A stretch of 64,000 bases of DNA from Pseudogymnoascus destructans. Lineage: Eukaryota > Ascomycota > Leotiomycetes > Thelebolales > Thelebolaceae. The stretch is taken from assembly GCF_001641265.1 (NCBI RefSeq), contig NW_020167531.1:434001-498000 (forward strand). The letters are read 5' to 3'. The position numbers and the translations under genes are program-made. Position 1 is the first letter of the stretch. The number at the start of each line of letters is the position of its first letter. Under the pieces are notes generated by a model, which had not been told where the DNA came from, searched no databases, and saw nothing but the letters and a program-made list of their open reading frames with translations. Positions 32,569 to 43,668 of the stretch are shown in pieces.

Positions 32569-34056
32569 ATGTCCGCAGACGACCAGGCATTCCTAGATGC
32601 CTTAAACTCCGTCCCGCGCCATGTCCAGCGCTACTCAAATGATATCGCAAACTATGTGGAAGACCATGTCGACAGAGTCGCAAGGAAGCTGAGGGATACT
32701 CTAGCATCAGCAGACTGGATACCAGAATCAGCAAGGCCTCGACCAGTTGCCAGAGCTCCAGAGCCATCATCGGTTACTGCCTTGCCAGGTGGTGTGTATG
32801 CTCGTGTGCAAGCATGGGTGCTTAAGAACAAAGTCTTCACCACCGCCATCGTCGCAGGGATTGGAGCGTCGGCATATATGGTGCAAAGGAGGAAAGCAAA
32901 TTACAACAAGAAGAGGAGGGCAAAGCGTGGCACCAACGGAGCGAGGTTGGAAGTGGTTGTGATATCTGGGTCAATGAATGAGCCGCTTGTGCGGTCACTT
33001 GCGCTGGACTTGGAGAGAAGGGGCTTCATCGTTTTTATTGTCTGCGACGATGTTCAAGAGGAGCTCCGAGTTCAAAACGAAGGAAGAGGCGACATCAGGC
33101 CTTTGGTTATTAATGTCTCCACTTCAAAAGTAAGTCTTTCGGCCTCCAAAGCTGGTTTCTCATCACTAATACAGACACAGCTCGGACACGATGGCATCGA
33201 ACGATTTGCACAATTCCTCCAAACGCCACAACATGCCTTCGACACTGCTCGCGCTCACTACCTCCAGTTTACAGCCCTTATCGTCATACCAACCCTCACC
33301 TATCCAAACTCACCAGTCGCCACACTATCTCCGATCGACATCCAAGATGTCATCAACACCCGCCTCCTCCACCCAATCCTCCTAACACAAGCCTTCCTCC
33401 CCCTCCTCAGCGCACCAACATCACAACACCACCACGCCCACCCTCCCCCACAACCAAAACTCCTCCTCCTCACCCCCGTCATAATATCCTCACTGAACCC
33501 CCCCTTCCACGCCCCCGAATCCATAGTCAGCGCCGGCCTAAAATCCTTCACCGCTACCCTCTCCGCCGAGCTCTCCCCCCTTAACGTTCCACTCATCCAC
33601 TTCAAGCTCGGCTCCTTCGACACCAACCCCATGGTTCCCAAGAACCAACTCGCCACCCTCTCCGGCCACAGCGCCGAAGCGCGGACCTGGTCCGATGATG
33701 CGCGCGAAGCTTATGGTGGCAATTTCATGCGTGTGGCTGGTAGCGCAGTTGAGAAGAGGAGTAAGGGGAGTAATCTTCGGGAGCTGCATAATGCGGTGTT
33801 TGATGAGATGGCGAAAACGGGGTGGAGGGCCGGGGGGACGGTGATGGTGGGTAGGGGGGCGAGGCTGTATAGTTTTGTTGGGGCGTGGGCGCCGAGGGGG
33901 TTGGTGGGGTGGATGATGGGGGTAAGGAGGGTGGAGAGGCCGGCGTCGGGGGTGAGTGTTAGTAGTACTGGGGGGAGCAATGTGGATTTGGAGGCTGGAC
34001 ACAGTGAGGGCGAGTATGTCTCTGTGCAACCTGGTGATGATAAGGAGAAACGATGA
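32569..34056 (+). CDS. DUF1776 (SDR-like) membrane protein with a probable 45-nt in-frame intron
   Basis: Start MSADDQAFLDALNSVPRHV. A membrane segment FTTAIVAGIGASAYMV lies at ~90-110, followed by a Rossmann-like region (LEVVVISGSMNEPLVRSLALDLERRGFIVFIVCDD). The end has SAGLKSFTATLSAELSPL, like the short-chain dehydrogenase active-site helix but without the usual YxxxK. The ORF is continuous (495 aa), but 33130-33174 (GTAAGT...CTAATACAG) has perfect donor, branch and acceptor signals and a length divisible by three. Splicing gives STSK-TQLGHDG and a 480-residue product, the more likely form. Family members include yeast YNL181W/Pbr1, an ER protein of poorly known function. Confidence 0.87.
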   Translation: MSADDQAFLDALNSVPRHVQRYSNDIANYVEDHVDRVARKLRDTLASADWIPESARPRPVARAPEPSSVTALPGGVYARVQAWVLKNKVFTTAIVAGIGASAYMVQRRKANYNKKRRAKRGTNGARLEVVVISGSMNEPLVRSLALDLERRGFIVFIVCDDVQEELRVQNEGRGDIRPLVINVSTSKVSLSASKAGFSSLIQTQLGHDGIERFAQFLQTPQHAFDTARAHYLQFTALIVIPTLTYPNSPVATLSPIDIQDVINTRLLHPILLTQAFLPLLSAPTSQHHHAHPPPQPKLLLLTPVIISSLNPPFHAPESIVSAGLKSFTATLSAELSPLNVPLIHFKLGSFDTNPMVPKNQLATLSGHSAEARTWSDDAREAYGGNFMRVAGSAVEKRSKGSNLRELHNAVFDEMAKTGWRAGGTVMVGRGARLYSFVGAWAPRGLVGWMMGVRRVERPASGVSVSSTGGSNVDLEAGHSEGEYVSVQPGDDKEKR

Positions 34057-34367
34057 GGCTGGTGGTTCGAATTGTAGCTGAGCCAGGTTGAGATTATCGG
34101 CGTTAAGGTTATGCATCGGATCAGGCAGGGACTGGACGAGTATCTCTACTCAATGAATTATGGGCGTTCGGAAAGTGGCATGGGCGGGCGAGGAAAATCA
34201 AATGCTCAAAGCTCGGCTCAATTGGCATCATATTACATAGCCTAATAATACCATGTACAAAAAATATCAAATCATCCCTATCTATACAGGCTCCAAAAGA
34301 GACAAAAGAACGCCAACTTATGCTCGGTCGTACATGCGCGCAAATACAGTATAATGCCGCTCCACAC
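34057..34367. other. Short convergent intergenic region
   Basis: 3' flanks of the DUF1776 and GUP1 genes. No gene seen. Confidence 0.5.
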
Positions 34368-36427
34368 CTAACACTTGAGATCAATCCCGTGTCTAATCTC
34401 GCTCTCTCGCACTTCGAACATGATCTGGATTGCTGTAAACAAGACTCCTGACGCCGTGAGTAAGAAGGCGATTCCTGGATTATAATTAGCACGTGTCTTA
34501 TCCTAAAAGAAGGAGGAAATAAACCCACCTCCCCAATCACTAAATATGCCGTGGATGATACTCTTCATCCCATCCACCCCCACCGCGAAGCCGACCAGGT
34601 TAGCCGACATCATCATTATAACATTCAGTACCGACCCCGCAGCGCACAGCATGCGCCACGCCTTAAGATTATTCTCCCACTTCGAGCGCGGGAAGAGCCT
34701 CGTCCCAATAATCTCCGGTAACATGAATAGCACGATGAGCCAGCCCCAAACAAGCAGGTTAAGACTGATATCATGCCACAGCGCCACAAACGTGAATACG
34801 ACGAGGTAATTGAGGATCGTCCTCGCTAGGCCGAAGCGACCGGTGATGTTGGAACCGCCGAGGGGAATATACAGATAGCGCACGATCCACTTATTGAAGG
34901 AGCGGTGCCAGGCGCGCCAGAAGCGGACGGTGGAGAAGCTGTCGGACACGCAGCGGATCATGTTCTCGGGGGGGTCCATGCCGTCGAGGAGGGCCCAGAA
35001 GCGGAAGAGTCTCCAGGGGAGAAGCAGCTTCAGCCACACGATGTGGAGGTTGAAGAGCGACATGATGGAGAGCTGCTTGGCGCTGTAGTCAGACCAGACG
35101 GGGTTGGCTTTGGAGATGGCGACACAGTAGTCGAAGTGTAGGATGAATTCCATGCAGAGGAAGGTGAGGAAGAGGCGGATGCCGTATTTGAGGGTGCGCG
35201 AGGTCTCGATAGTCGGGGAGCGGTATTTGCATTGCGAGATGTAGTCGTTGTAGGTGACGATGGGGCCGACGAGGTAGAGAGGGGCGTAGATGGCATAGGC
35301 GAGGTAGTTGCGGAAGTTGTAGTCTCTTGCGGGGGCGGAGGTGCGGATGCGATCGTTTTCGGAGAGGTTGGCGGGGTCGAGTTGTTTCTTCTTGAATTGA
35401 TTAGTATGCATTTTAGGACGGGGTGGGATTGCTTTAATGGCATACCTCTAGCGGGCTACCAGCTCTGTGGTCCAAACTCCAGTAGTAGTCTATGTTGAAG
35501 CTCACGAGTCTCAGGACTGTGAGGTTGAACAAGATAGCCCATCTGGGCATAATCCCGGAATAACCATCAAGCCAAGAACCCCATGAAAGCTTAACCGCTC
35601 CAACCTGGAAGCTACTTTGGCTAGCCCATGGCATTAGAAATTTCTCAATTTTGGCATACGGGTATCCATTGAAAATCTCATTCGCAAACAGAGTGCCGAC
35701 GGCAAATATCCAGGTTGCTGGCACGATATATTTCTTCGGTAACTTCGTGGCCAGAGAATAGTTGAGGTATAGAATGAAGACAACTTTGAAAACGGAGAAG
35801 CCGTGGAGAGCGGCCAGAAAGATCAAAGCAAACACAAAGTCGAAGGATGTGCGCTGCTCTAGCCTTGCGTCTCCAGCGACCCTCCGTGGCTGACCCGAAA
35901 ATGATGCCCTCGACTGAGTTGATACAGGCCGTAATCGTTCGTAGACACGTCGCAGTACCGGGTGGACGAGGAGCAGCGCAAAGATATATGGAGTGTTCCT
36001 CCTGAATGTTCGGTACTGGGCATCGGACACGTCGACTCTGCGACCCGGTATCCAGCCGGGTGCTAGCCAGCGTTCATACTTGTAATAGTTGGGATCCGAT
36101 GCTACGACAGTGTTAGTAGCTGAAGTTATAAAGGGGCCGGTAATACTGACGTCTAGAAACATCAAAGGCAACCCAGAACATGTACGCCAAAGATATAGTA
36201 ACTACAAGATAGTAGAGGTAGAACTCGGTCGTCTTCCATAAGGAGCGCGTAGGTGGGATTGGCTTCCGCCGGCTGTCAAGCTTCACCGGGGCATCTGTGC
36301 CAGGCGCAATTCCCTGTCCATCTCGGGCATCGACTACTGCCTGGTATGGGACCCTTGGAGAGCTGGTAAAGCGGGTGTCTAGAGTGTCGAGGGCATAAAT
36401 GCTGCGTAAGGAGGAGAAAACGCCCAT
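34368..36427 (-). CDS. GUP1: Gup1-type MBOAT O-acyltransferase
   Basis: Four exons (36151-36427, 35446-36101, 34529-35390, 34368-34474) give 633 aa with a closed frame. The start is MGVFSSLRSIYALDTLDTRF, the conserved Gup1 N-terminus; the first donor is the unusual GTCAGT. Features: PSDPNYYKYERWLAPGWIPGRRVD, SFNIDYYWSLDHRAGSPLEKKQL, APLYLVGPIVTYNDY, FWRAWHRSFNKWIVRYLYIPLGG and the MBOAT invariant His in VALWHDISLNLLVWGWL. It has about ten membrane segments. The last 36-residue exon ends in a hydrophilic tail. In yeast, Gup1 remodels GPI-anchor lipids in the ER and also affects glycerol uptake and wall integrity. Exon 3 has a possible tandem AAG-AAG acceptor. Confidence 0.93.
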
Positions 36428-37080
36428 AGCTGTCACATGTGGCCCAGCGAGCTACGAGTCCGTATAACCAGCGTCCGGAAAGTTATAAAAGTAGATATCA
36501 ATCCGCAATGGGAGAGAAGCGATTGTGAAACGGAGAAGCCTCTCTCTCTCACCATGCGGTTTACGACGAGGTTGTTGTTTGTTGTCTTGGGATTGGGATA
36601 AATCTGGGGTTGATATGGGGAATTGGCGACGGCTGAGCCTGGACCCTGCCCCTCGTGTCCTGGGAAGTGCACACGTGACTTTTAAAGACTGGAGCATGAG
36701 AATAATAAAATAGGGTAAAAATTTATTTATTACAGCGAGAGACTAAAATATTTTGAGGATTTGTCGTAGATGCTGGACTATGGATATTTAATATTTAATA
36801 GTGAAAGAGTGCCTTTGATTCGTGACACCACTATATGGCTGTAGCGTACCTTGTCACCAAGATGCTGCCTCAACATCGAAGGTCGACGTGAACATGCCAA
36901 GACTTCACGTCGACCTTCGATGGTGAGGCTCGATACGCGAAATCGAGCTACGTTCGCGACAACCGTTAGACACCCAGCCCCCAGCCACATATTTTGGGGA
37001 TATTTCGAGAGGAAATCGAGTCGCAAGAATCGATACCGACTGTTGATCATATTTGCGACTCCGTTTAACCTTACCCCACT
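36428..37080. other. Divergent intergenic region with inverted repeat
   Basis: Between GUP1 (-) and ARP4 (+). Contains the hairpin at 36868-36928 described separately; otherwise no gene. Confidence 0.5.
36868..36928. repeat. 25-bp near-perfect inverted repeat
   Basis: Left arm 36868-36892 and right arm 36904-36928 are reverse complements with one mismatch. The core is CATCGAAGGTCGACGTGAA, with an 11-nt loop. It lies 150-215 bp upstream of the ARP4 ATG. Confidence 0.85.
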
Positions 37081-38544
37081 ATGGCGCAAGCTTTAAACTC
37101 GTCTGTGGAACCCACAAACATCTATGGCGGAGGTAAGTTTGGACGACGTACTGCTCTCATCAACTACCATACTAACTGATTGACAGATGAGGTATCCGCA
37201 TTGGTGCTCGATCCCGGGTTCACAAATACAAGAGCGGGATTTGCTGGAGAAGATGTTCCTAAGTCGGTTATTCCGAGTCACTACGGTCTCGTCGGCGAGG
37301 GCGATGCCAGGAAGCCGGTCTATGGCGACAACGCCATCCATACACCAATGTCCAACCTAGAAATCAAGAACCCCATAGGGATGGATGGAACTGTGGAGGA
37401 CTGGGATGCCGCTGCGAGGGTCTGGGAGTATGCGATCACCTCGCGCCTGACGAACTTCAAGCCGACACACCCGTCAAAGAATGGACTAAACGATGACACA
37501 AAAGACATTGATGCAGAGATGGAAGGCGCTGAGGATAATGAGAGGCCGCTTGAGGAAAACCCGCTTCTGTTGACCGAAACAGCTTGGAATCCTGCCAAGT
37601 CTCGGGAGAAGGCGATTGAGATTGCAATGGAGTCATGGGGTTGCCCTGCATTCTGGCTTGCACGAAACAGCGTTCTCGCAGCTTTTGCCGCCGGAAAGGC
37701 CAGCGCCTTGGTTATCGACATCGGTGCAACCAACATCTCCGTCACGCCGATCCACGACGGCCTGATTCTGAAGAAGGGCGTCCAGAAGTCTCCGTTGGCC
37801 GGAAACTGGTTGTCAGGCCAAATTCGCACATTATTCAACTCCCCGGATACCAAGGTGGACTTAATACCACATTTTATGGTTGCCAAAAAGATAGCCGTTG
37901 ATGCCGGTGCCCCCGCACAAGCGACGTACCACAACTTTGCAATCCCGCCTACTTCGAGCTATCGCGCATTACAGGAAGAGCGCGTCCTCACAGAATTCAA
38001 GGAGTCTGTGGTCCAGGTTTGGCCAGGTCCCGGACGCCTCAGCTCCGGCACGGCTCAAGGCACGACGAATGAAGACTTCGCCAAGTCGCAACCTGGCCGG
38101 GTCTTCGAGATGCCCAATGGCTCGAACCAATTATGGGGCGTTGACCGATTCAAGGTTGGCGAAGGCATGTGGGATGAGAAGGCAGCACTACCAGTACCTG
38201 GAGAGCCAGCAGTCACCAAGTCACAAACGATCCCAGAGATGATCAAGGCTGCTGTTGCATCAGTCGACATGGATCTTCGCGTCAACCTCCTTCAGAACGT
38301 CGTCGTTACTGGTGGCACTACACTTACAAATGGCTTCACGGACAGACTGGTCAGCGAACTCCAGCAAGCGTACCCAGGAGCACGAGTTAAGATTCAAGCT
38401 GCTGGCCTGACGAGCGAGCGTCGCTTCGGTAGCTGGATTGGAGGCAGTATTCTGGGCAGTCTCGGCACCTTCCACCAAATGTGGATCGCGAAGAAGGAGT
38501 ACGACGAATTTGGCCCGAACGTTGTCGAGAAGAGATGTAAATGA
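37081..38544 (+). CDS. ARP4: Actin-related protein 4 (NuA4/INO80/SWR1 subunit)
   Basis: Exons 37081-37132 and 37187-38544 give 469 aa. The N-terminus MAQALNSSVEPTNIYGGDEVSALVLDPGFTNTRAGFAGED (shown in parts) is the actin nucleotide-binding start with an Arp4 leader. VIDIGATNISVTPIHDG is the phosphate-2 loop, VTGGTTLTNGFTDRL the adenosine loop, and FGSWIGGSILGSLGTFHQMWI the conserved C-terminus. An acidic insertion (DDTKDIDAEMEGAEDNE) near residue 125 is typical of Arp4 and absent from actin. It is a nuclear subunit of histone acetyltransferase and remodelling complexes. Confidence 0.95.
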
Positions 38545-40032
38545 GAGGCATAAAATTTCAACTATGTCACGAAGGGTGGTTGGCGTTTGGCGTTATTTGG
38601 CTGCCGCCATTGCTACAGGATGCAACTTGGAGTAAGAAGAGAGTGAAGGTTGTGCTCGTTTATGGAAAACTGCAACTAGAGGAATAAAAGCTCACAAAAT
38701 ATGAAGGCAATGAATACTTCGCAATAACGATTGGTGTGGATTTTGAGGTCAATTTTTTTGTTCCAAATCTGATTATGATTGCTTCCGGGAAAGGGGCTTG
38801 GTGACAACGTAAGTTTTCTCAGTTAAGCCAAATCCAAAGCTGCCTCCCATTGAGACTCAAAGTAGAGTTTATGGAATGAGTGTTCCATAGCGTGGCCTGG
38901 TTGTGCTCCTCAAATTCACTTCGGCGTCATCAAGCTACAGATTCCTCCTGCGTCCGCTCCATTGTCATAATATAAAATACTACTTTCTCTACCATGTCCA
39001 TCATACGAGTACCTCGTGCTCATAGTCTTCATTGTATGCTTTCAATAATAGTTATATATTTGGGCTTCTAGCTGCATGCATTCGAGTACTCTCTCCTATC
39101 AAAACGTTTGTACCATGGGGTAGTGCGCCTGGTACCACTTTATATCTGGTTTCATTATGCATGGTGCTGGTAAATTCAAAAGTGCTTGGAGGGGGTATTA
39201 AACATCTCTCAGGAGTCGAGCTTTCACAGTCTACAATATTATGCCTGCGAGTAATTGCCAGCGACTGCCGATTGCTAGAGAGATTTCATGCTACTGACCC
39301 CCGTCTGCTCCCCGTCCCCCCGTACGTGGCGTTAAACGCTTAACGTCAACACAAAGGGAATTCACGCGGCACCCCCGTCCATTCAGACCAATAAAGTTCG
39401 AGCCCCCGTAACGGTTAACGCTTAACGTGACCTACTCATTCTCATAACGTTTACCACGTACGTTTACCACCTCCAAACCCACAACGTGCTCCCTACTTCT
39501 ACTACTTTTGATTCAACGGTCATTACTGTTGATTAATATACAAGATACCATCAAGAAAAGCTTCTTCGCTCAAGGTAGATTCGATCTGCAGATTGGGTAA
39601 GTATTCGTCAAGATCTATCAAAACGTTTTAACTAATAACGTGAAAGAATCAACGCAAAGAACACCCCATCAAAGAAACTCATCATCTGCCTTGATCGATC
39701 TGATCTTGGCAAGTTCTTTGAAAGGTGAATCTTGCCAACTCTTGATTGTTTCTTGAATCTTGTTTCAAAGTTCCATCACCTCACCGATCTTCGTGAGGGC
39801 AATTGTCAAGAATCAAACTCGCAACAGCCAATGCTGAGCTTCATCTTTCAGCTCTTCCACTCAACAACACTTTGCATCTAGAGCATCTAGACAAAGCACC
39901 ATTCTACGGCTTCAAAACCACACGCTCGTTCCATCCATTTATCGCAATTCTGTCTCTATCGCTGTATCCTACCTGTGGCAAGCAATTGCATTGATCCTGT
40001 TCTATGCTTTCACACGTCTAAGATCTTCGACA
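38545..40032. other. Long intergenic/5' leader region
   Basis: 1.5 kb upstream of the large Ser-rich gene. A repeated motif GTTAAACGCTTAACGT / GTTAACGCTTAACGT is found near 39332 and 39413. From ~39540 the composition becomes that of a transcribed leader, with a good 5'-UTR intron candidate at 39597-39646. ORF 39032-39343 has no domain. Confidence 0.5.
39597..39646 (+). other. Candidate 5'-UTR intron
   Basis: GTAAGT donor, ACTAATAACG branch-like sequence and GAAAG acceptor within 50 bp, about 390 bp before the ATG at 40033. Confidence 0.45.
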
Positions 40033-43000
40033 ATGGATCCCGACGTTACTATTGCCCAGATTGTTCCTCACGAGAACGATCTACAGCACTCGGTGCAAAC
40101 CGCCAACATGGCTGAAGCATCCCAAACTGTGGCACCAAAAGCCACCCACGGAACTTTTCAGCTTTCCAAAAATGATTCTACCATGAGCTTCGCAAAAATT
40201 ACTGCTTCGCTCTCCAACAGTGATTCTTCTGGCAACTTGGCCAAGGTCACCACTCGCCCTTTGCAGAATTCACTTGCTGGATCTCGCAAGTTTACTCCAG
40301 TTCAATCAGTCTTTAATGACTTTGCTACGGCTCACTCATCGATCACCTCCAAGAACTCCAGAGCAAAGCTCTCAGAAAACAATCTCGCTGAATCGTCATT
40401 ACTCAAGACCGAGCTTATCCTGGAGCATTTTGAGGTTAAGCCTGTGAGACTCGATACGGCTTTTCCTAACAAGCCCGCTATTCCACCACGTGCGGCCTTG
40501 AAAAATGTTCGCAACCTGTCTCTTGAATTTGGAACTTTGGGTGGAGCGAGTGAATCTGAAAAGGGCGTTTTCTCGACACGCAACTATGGAAAAGTTTTCT
40601 CACCACGTCTCTCAATCGTCAAGGATTGCCCACGATCGGATGTCGAATCACCTGCTGGCTCTTCCAGCCTTCTTGTGCACCCACCCAGCACCCCCAATGC
40701 TAGGGTCAATGTGCTTGCTGCGAGACCTGTGAGGCCTACTAGCAGCGTGTACAGTGTTAGTAGCCCAAGCCCGGGGCCGAAGAATCTTTTTCAAGATCTG
40801 CAGAGCGATGTTTTGCCAACACAGGCAGCTGGGAATGATGTGAACTTTATTCCATTGTCGCCAATCATTGATCAATCAAAGTATCAACCAGGTCTGTTTC
40901 ATTCAACTTCTGAGACCGTTATCCACAATCACAACTACGGTGAAATCCATGGTCTGGACAGCAACTTCGGCGACGATGCTGGATCTTACTACGGATACGA
41001 CGAGGACATTAGCTTCGAGGGAAGCAACAATGGCGAAGATTTGGTTCTTTTTCCCGACCAGACTCAAACCTTTGAAGATAAGGACCAGACCTCTTTGTCT
41101 AACCCATCCACTGTCTCCTTGTCAAATTCATCTCCTCACTCTGAAGCTGGCACTGTGCTTCACCATGTTGAGTTCGCGGGAGTAGACGATGATGACGCCT
41201 CTATTATGAGCTTCTACGATGATGAAAACACCATTGAGTCCATTACGCTCCCGGATAATATTCCAACGGCCACTAGAGCCACACATGGATGTCCCATGGT
41301 TTGCCCTTCGCAAGAGTCAATCAAGCCCGCTCCATTGACGCCTTTCCGTCGCGGTACAAACACCAGTGCCCCAGTCATGGGAAACCCGTCAAACATTGGT
41401 CTCCCTCGTGTACCTGCGCCACCCGGTCGGGTTTATCTGGCTGATTCCTCCCCGAGAGTACTTGGCCCGTCGTCCTCGCCATATGAAGATACGCACAATC
41501 TTCTTGGCCTCTCCCCGAATACACCAACCAAGAAAAAGGTTGGCAAGCAGGCAAACAGTGCATCACCGCTCAAGAAAGGACTTTGTGAAGATGGTGAAGA
41601 GTCGATGAGCCCAGCGACCCACAATTACCACGAGAGAAATATCAGCATTGAACTTCATGGAATGGCCGACGATGGTGGAAACAGTGAGAAGGCACCCTCT
41701 CCCAAGAAGGGCGAAGTCGGATTTCAAACTACCCCCTCCAGCTACAAATCGGTCATGAGAAACCTTCGATCTGATCAGAAGCGCCTTTCGAAGATTTTCT
41801 CCGATGGGTTCTATGCTACTCGTCACTCTCCTTCGAAGAAAGCATGGCATAGGAGGAACAAGGACAAGGCCATCAAAATCCCCATCCGTCCAATTCCTGG
41901 CAAAGATGGATCTCCGAGACTTTCAAAGCATAGAACCTCCGGTTCTAGCAACTTCACTGGCAAGGAAGATGATCCCAATGACTGGGAGACTGTTACAGAT
42001 AGCATAATGCTGTTTAGCAGGGATGACGAGAAAGAAAAAATTCGTCCATTCGTCGATGCTGCCTTCAACGAAGCTGGGAGCAGCATTGCCAATTTTTCGG
42101 ATCATCTTGGGGAAAGCAGCAGTGGCCCAATTCTGGCTGCCCTCACACTTGCACAATCGGAGCAAGTCATGCGCTATCATGATCGTTACAATGGCGACGA
42201 TGGGATGCATCCAGGACATGTCATGGAGACATCATCATCCACTATGCTCCCCAGACGCAGAATGCATGGAACTGATGGGTTCCCTTTGAATGGGTTCAGA
42301 ACACCAAAGAGGGGCTTTGGAGCTGTTACAAGCTCTCTTATGCCCGAGGATACTCTATCTTCGCCATTGGACAACTACTCGCGTTCAAGGCAGAACGGCC
42401 CAGTTATGAAGCCACAGTATAAGAGTAGGTTCAATGATGACTTCCAGCACGATCAATCAATCTCTACTACCATGGATATGACCCTTCCTGGCCTCGGCAA
42501 CTTTGCTGGCCCATCAACTCCAATGCATTGGGTTGAAGGCGATAATCACTTGGGGGTAGATTTGAGAGGAAGCCCAAGCAACCGAGGAATGAACTCCCCA
42601 GATTCATTCATGCAAATAATGATCCAGGCAAATGGAGGTACAATGCCACAATACATGGGAGACAATGACAGCGAACACCGCACCCTTGGAAGCAGCATCG
42701 CGGATACCAGCACCGCCTCTGATGATGACTCTTTCTTCGTGGACCTCCATGGCGGCCCACCCGTGAACGAGAACCATCCATACGGCGGTCTGTACGCTTT
42801 CAATCAGGATCCCAATGCGAAGGAGCGCACTGGAATTACACCGGGCAACTCTCGTGCCCGTGCTCCTCTCGTCAAAGGTCCCCCTGGTGCCTTCTACAGG
42901 AAGCTTCAGTCAAAGGCAAACTCCCTTCTTGCCAAGAAAGTTGAGGAGACACCCACTAAGATGCCATATTCTCCAACGAAGTCGCTGGGACGCACATTGC

Positions 43001-43668
43001 CCGGTAAGACTAAAGTGGCATACTCTCCAAGCCGCATGCTGCGCCCTTTGTCTCTGGTCGCCGACTCTCTGGGACCTATCAACCAGATCATTCCACAGCC
43101 TACTGGCAATGAGAACTATGTGTACAAGTCTCCTCTTGCGCCAGTCCAGTCAGCTGAGTGGATGAATCTGTATTCGACTGCGGACCTGAACCGCATCAAT
43201 TCATCCCCGCATTCAGCTCATTCATCCCCACGTTTTGATTATTCATCTCCGCGTTTTGATCAGTCATCCCCGCGTCCTGTTGATTCGCCCCTGAGTTCTG
43301 CTCACTCATCTCCGCTCATTGGAGAGCCTCTCTTGCGCGATCCTGCGTGGCACGTCCATGAAGGCCCTCCACGCTTGTCGGCCTGGATCCATGACAATTC
43401 GTCCACGGCCACCGACACTGCTGATCGCAAGGCCAAGATTTCGAATGTTGCGGTGGCTGTATGCATGCTCCTTCCACCAGCTCTTCTCCTCCTGAGAGTT
43501 GGCTGGCTTGATCAGTTCATGATCTGGTACACCAAGGGTGATATTTCCCACTTTGGCAAGACCCAGAAGAAGGTCGCAGGCTACTTGTTCGCCGCCTATG
43601 TCTGCAGCGCCACTGTTGTCGTGATCATCACTGTTCTGATCCACACGTTTCATGCATCTTCTGCTTGA
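40033..43668 (+). CDS. Large Ser-rich protein with C-terminal transmembrane hairpin, function unknown
   Basis: Single exon, 1,211 aa from MDPDVTIAQIVPHEN; the in-frame codon at 39991 would add 14 residues of leader-like sequence. Most of the chain is disordered and Ser/Pro/Asp-rich, with acidic patches (FGDDAGSYYGYDEDISFEGSNNGED), a basic stretch (KAWHRRNKDKAIKIPIRPIPG) and a short tandem repeat of SSPRFDYSSPRFDQSSPRP near residue 1060. The C-terminus has two hydrophobic segments (VAVAVCMLLPPALLLLRVGW and AGYLFAAYVCSATVVVIITVLI) separated by a polar loop. It is therefore likely a tail-anchored or hairpin membrane protein with a long cytosolic domain rich in S/T-P phosphosites. I do not recognise a named family. 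Confidence 0.8.
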   Translation: MDPDVTIAQIVPHENDLQHSVQTANMAEASQTVAPKATHGTFQLSKNDSTMSFAKITASLSNSDSSGNLAKVTTRPLQNSLAGSRKFTPVQSVFNDFATAHSSITSKNSRAKLSENNLAESSLLKTELILEHFEVKPVRLDTAFPNKPAIPPRAALKNVRNLSLEFGTLGGASESEKGVFSTRNYGKVFSPRLSIVKDCPRSDVESPAGSSSLLVHPPSTPNARVNVLAARPVRPTSSVYSVSSPSPGPKNLFQDLQSDVLPTQAAGNDVNFIPLSPIIDQSKYQPGLFHSTSETVIHNHNYGEIHGLDSNFGDDAGSYYGYDEDISFEGSNNGEDLVLFPDQTQTFEDKDQTSLSNPSTVSLSNSSPHSEAGTVLHHVEFAGVDDDDASIMSFYDDENTIESITLPDNIPTATRATHGCPMVCPSQESIKPAPLTPFRRGTNTSAPVMGNPSNIGLPRVPAPPGRVYLADSSPRVLGPSSSPYEDTHNLLGLSPNTPTKKKVGKQANSASPLKKGLCEDGEESMSPATHNYHERNISIELHGMADDGGNSEKAPSPKKGEVGFQTTPSSYKSVMRNLRSDQKRLSKIFSDGFYATRHSPSKKAWHRRNKDKAIKIPIRPIPGKDGSPRLSKHRTSGSSNFTGKEDDPNDWETVTDSIMLFSRDDEKEKIRPFVDAAFNEAGSSIANFSDHLGESSSGPILAALTLAQSEQVMRYHDRYNGDDGMHPGHVMETSSSTMLPRRRMHGTDGFPLNGFRTPKRGFGAVTSSLMPEDTLSSPLDNYSRSRQNGPVMKPQYKSRFNDDFQHDQSISTTMDMTLPGLGNFAGPSTPMHWVEGDNHLGVDLRGSPSNRGMNSPDSFMQIMIQANGGTMPQYMGDNDSEHRTLGSSIADTSTASDDDSFFVDLHGGPPVNENHPYGGLYAFNQDPNAKERTGITPGNSRARAPLVKGPPGAFYRKLQSKANSLLAKKVEETPTKMPYSPTKSLGRTLPGKTKVAYSPSRMLRPLSLVADSLGPINQIIPQPTGNENYVYKSPLAPVQSAEWMNLYSTADLNRINSSPHSAHSSPRFDYSSPRFDQSSPRPVDSPLSSAHSSPLIGEPLLRDPAWHVHEGPPRLSAWIHDNSSTATDTADRKAKISNVAVAVCMLLPPALLLLRVGWLDQFMIWYTKGDISHFGKTQKKVAGYLFAAYVCSATVVVIITVLIHTFHASSA

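Noticed and set aside
39332..39430. GTTAACGCTTAACGT repeats as a replication origin or operator
   Set aside because: Only two copies and no matching context; recorded in the intergenic note without a function.
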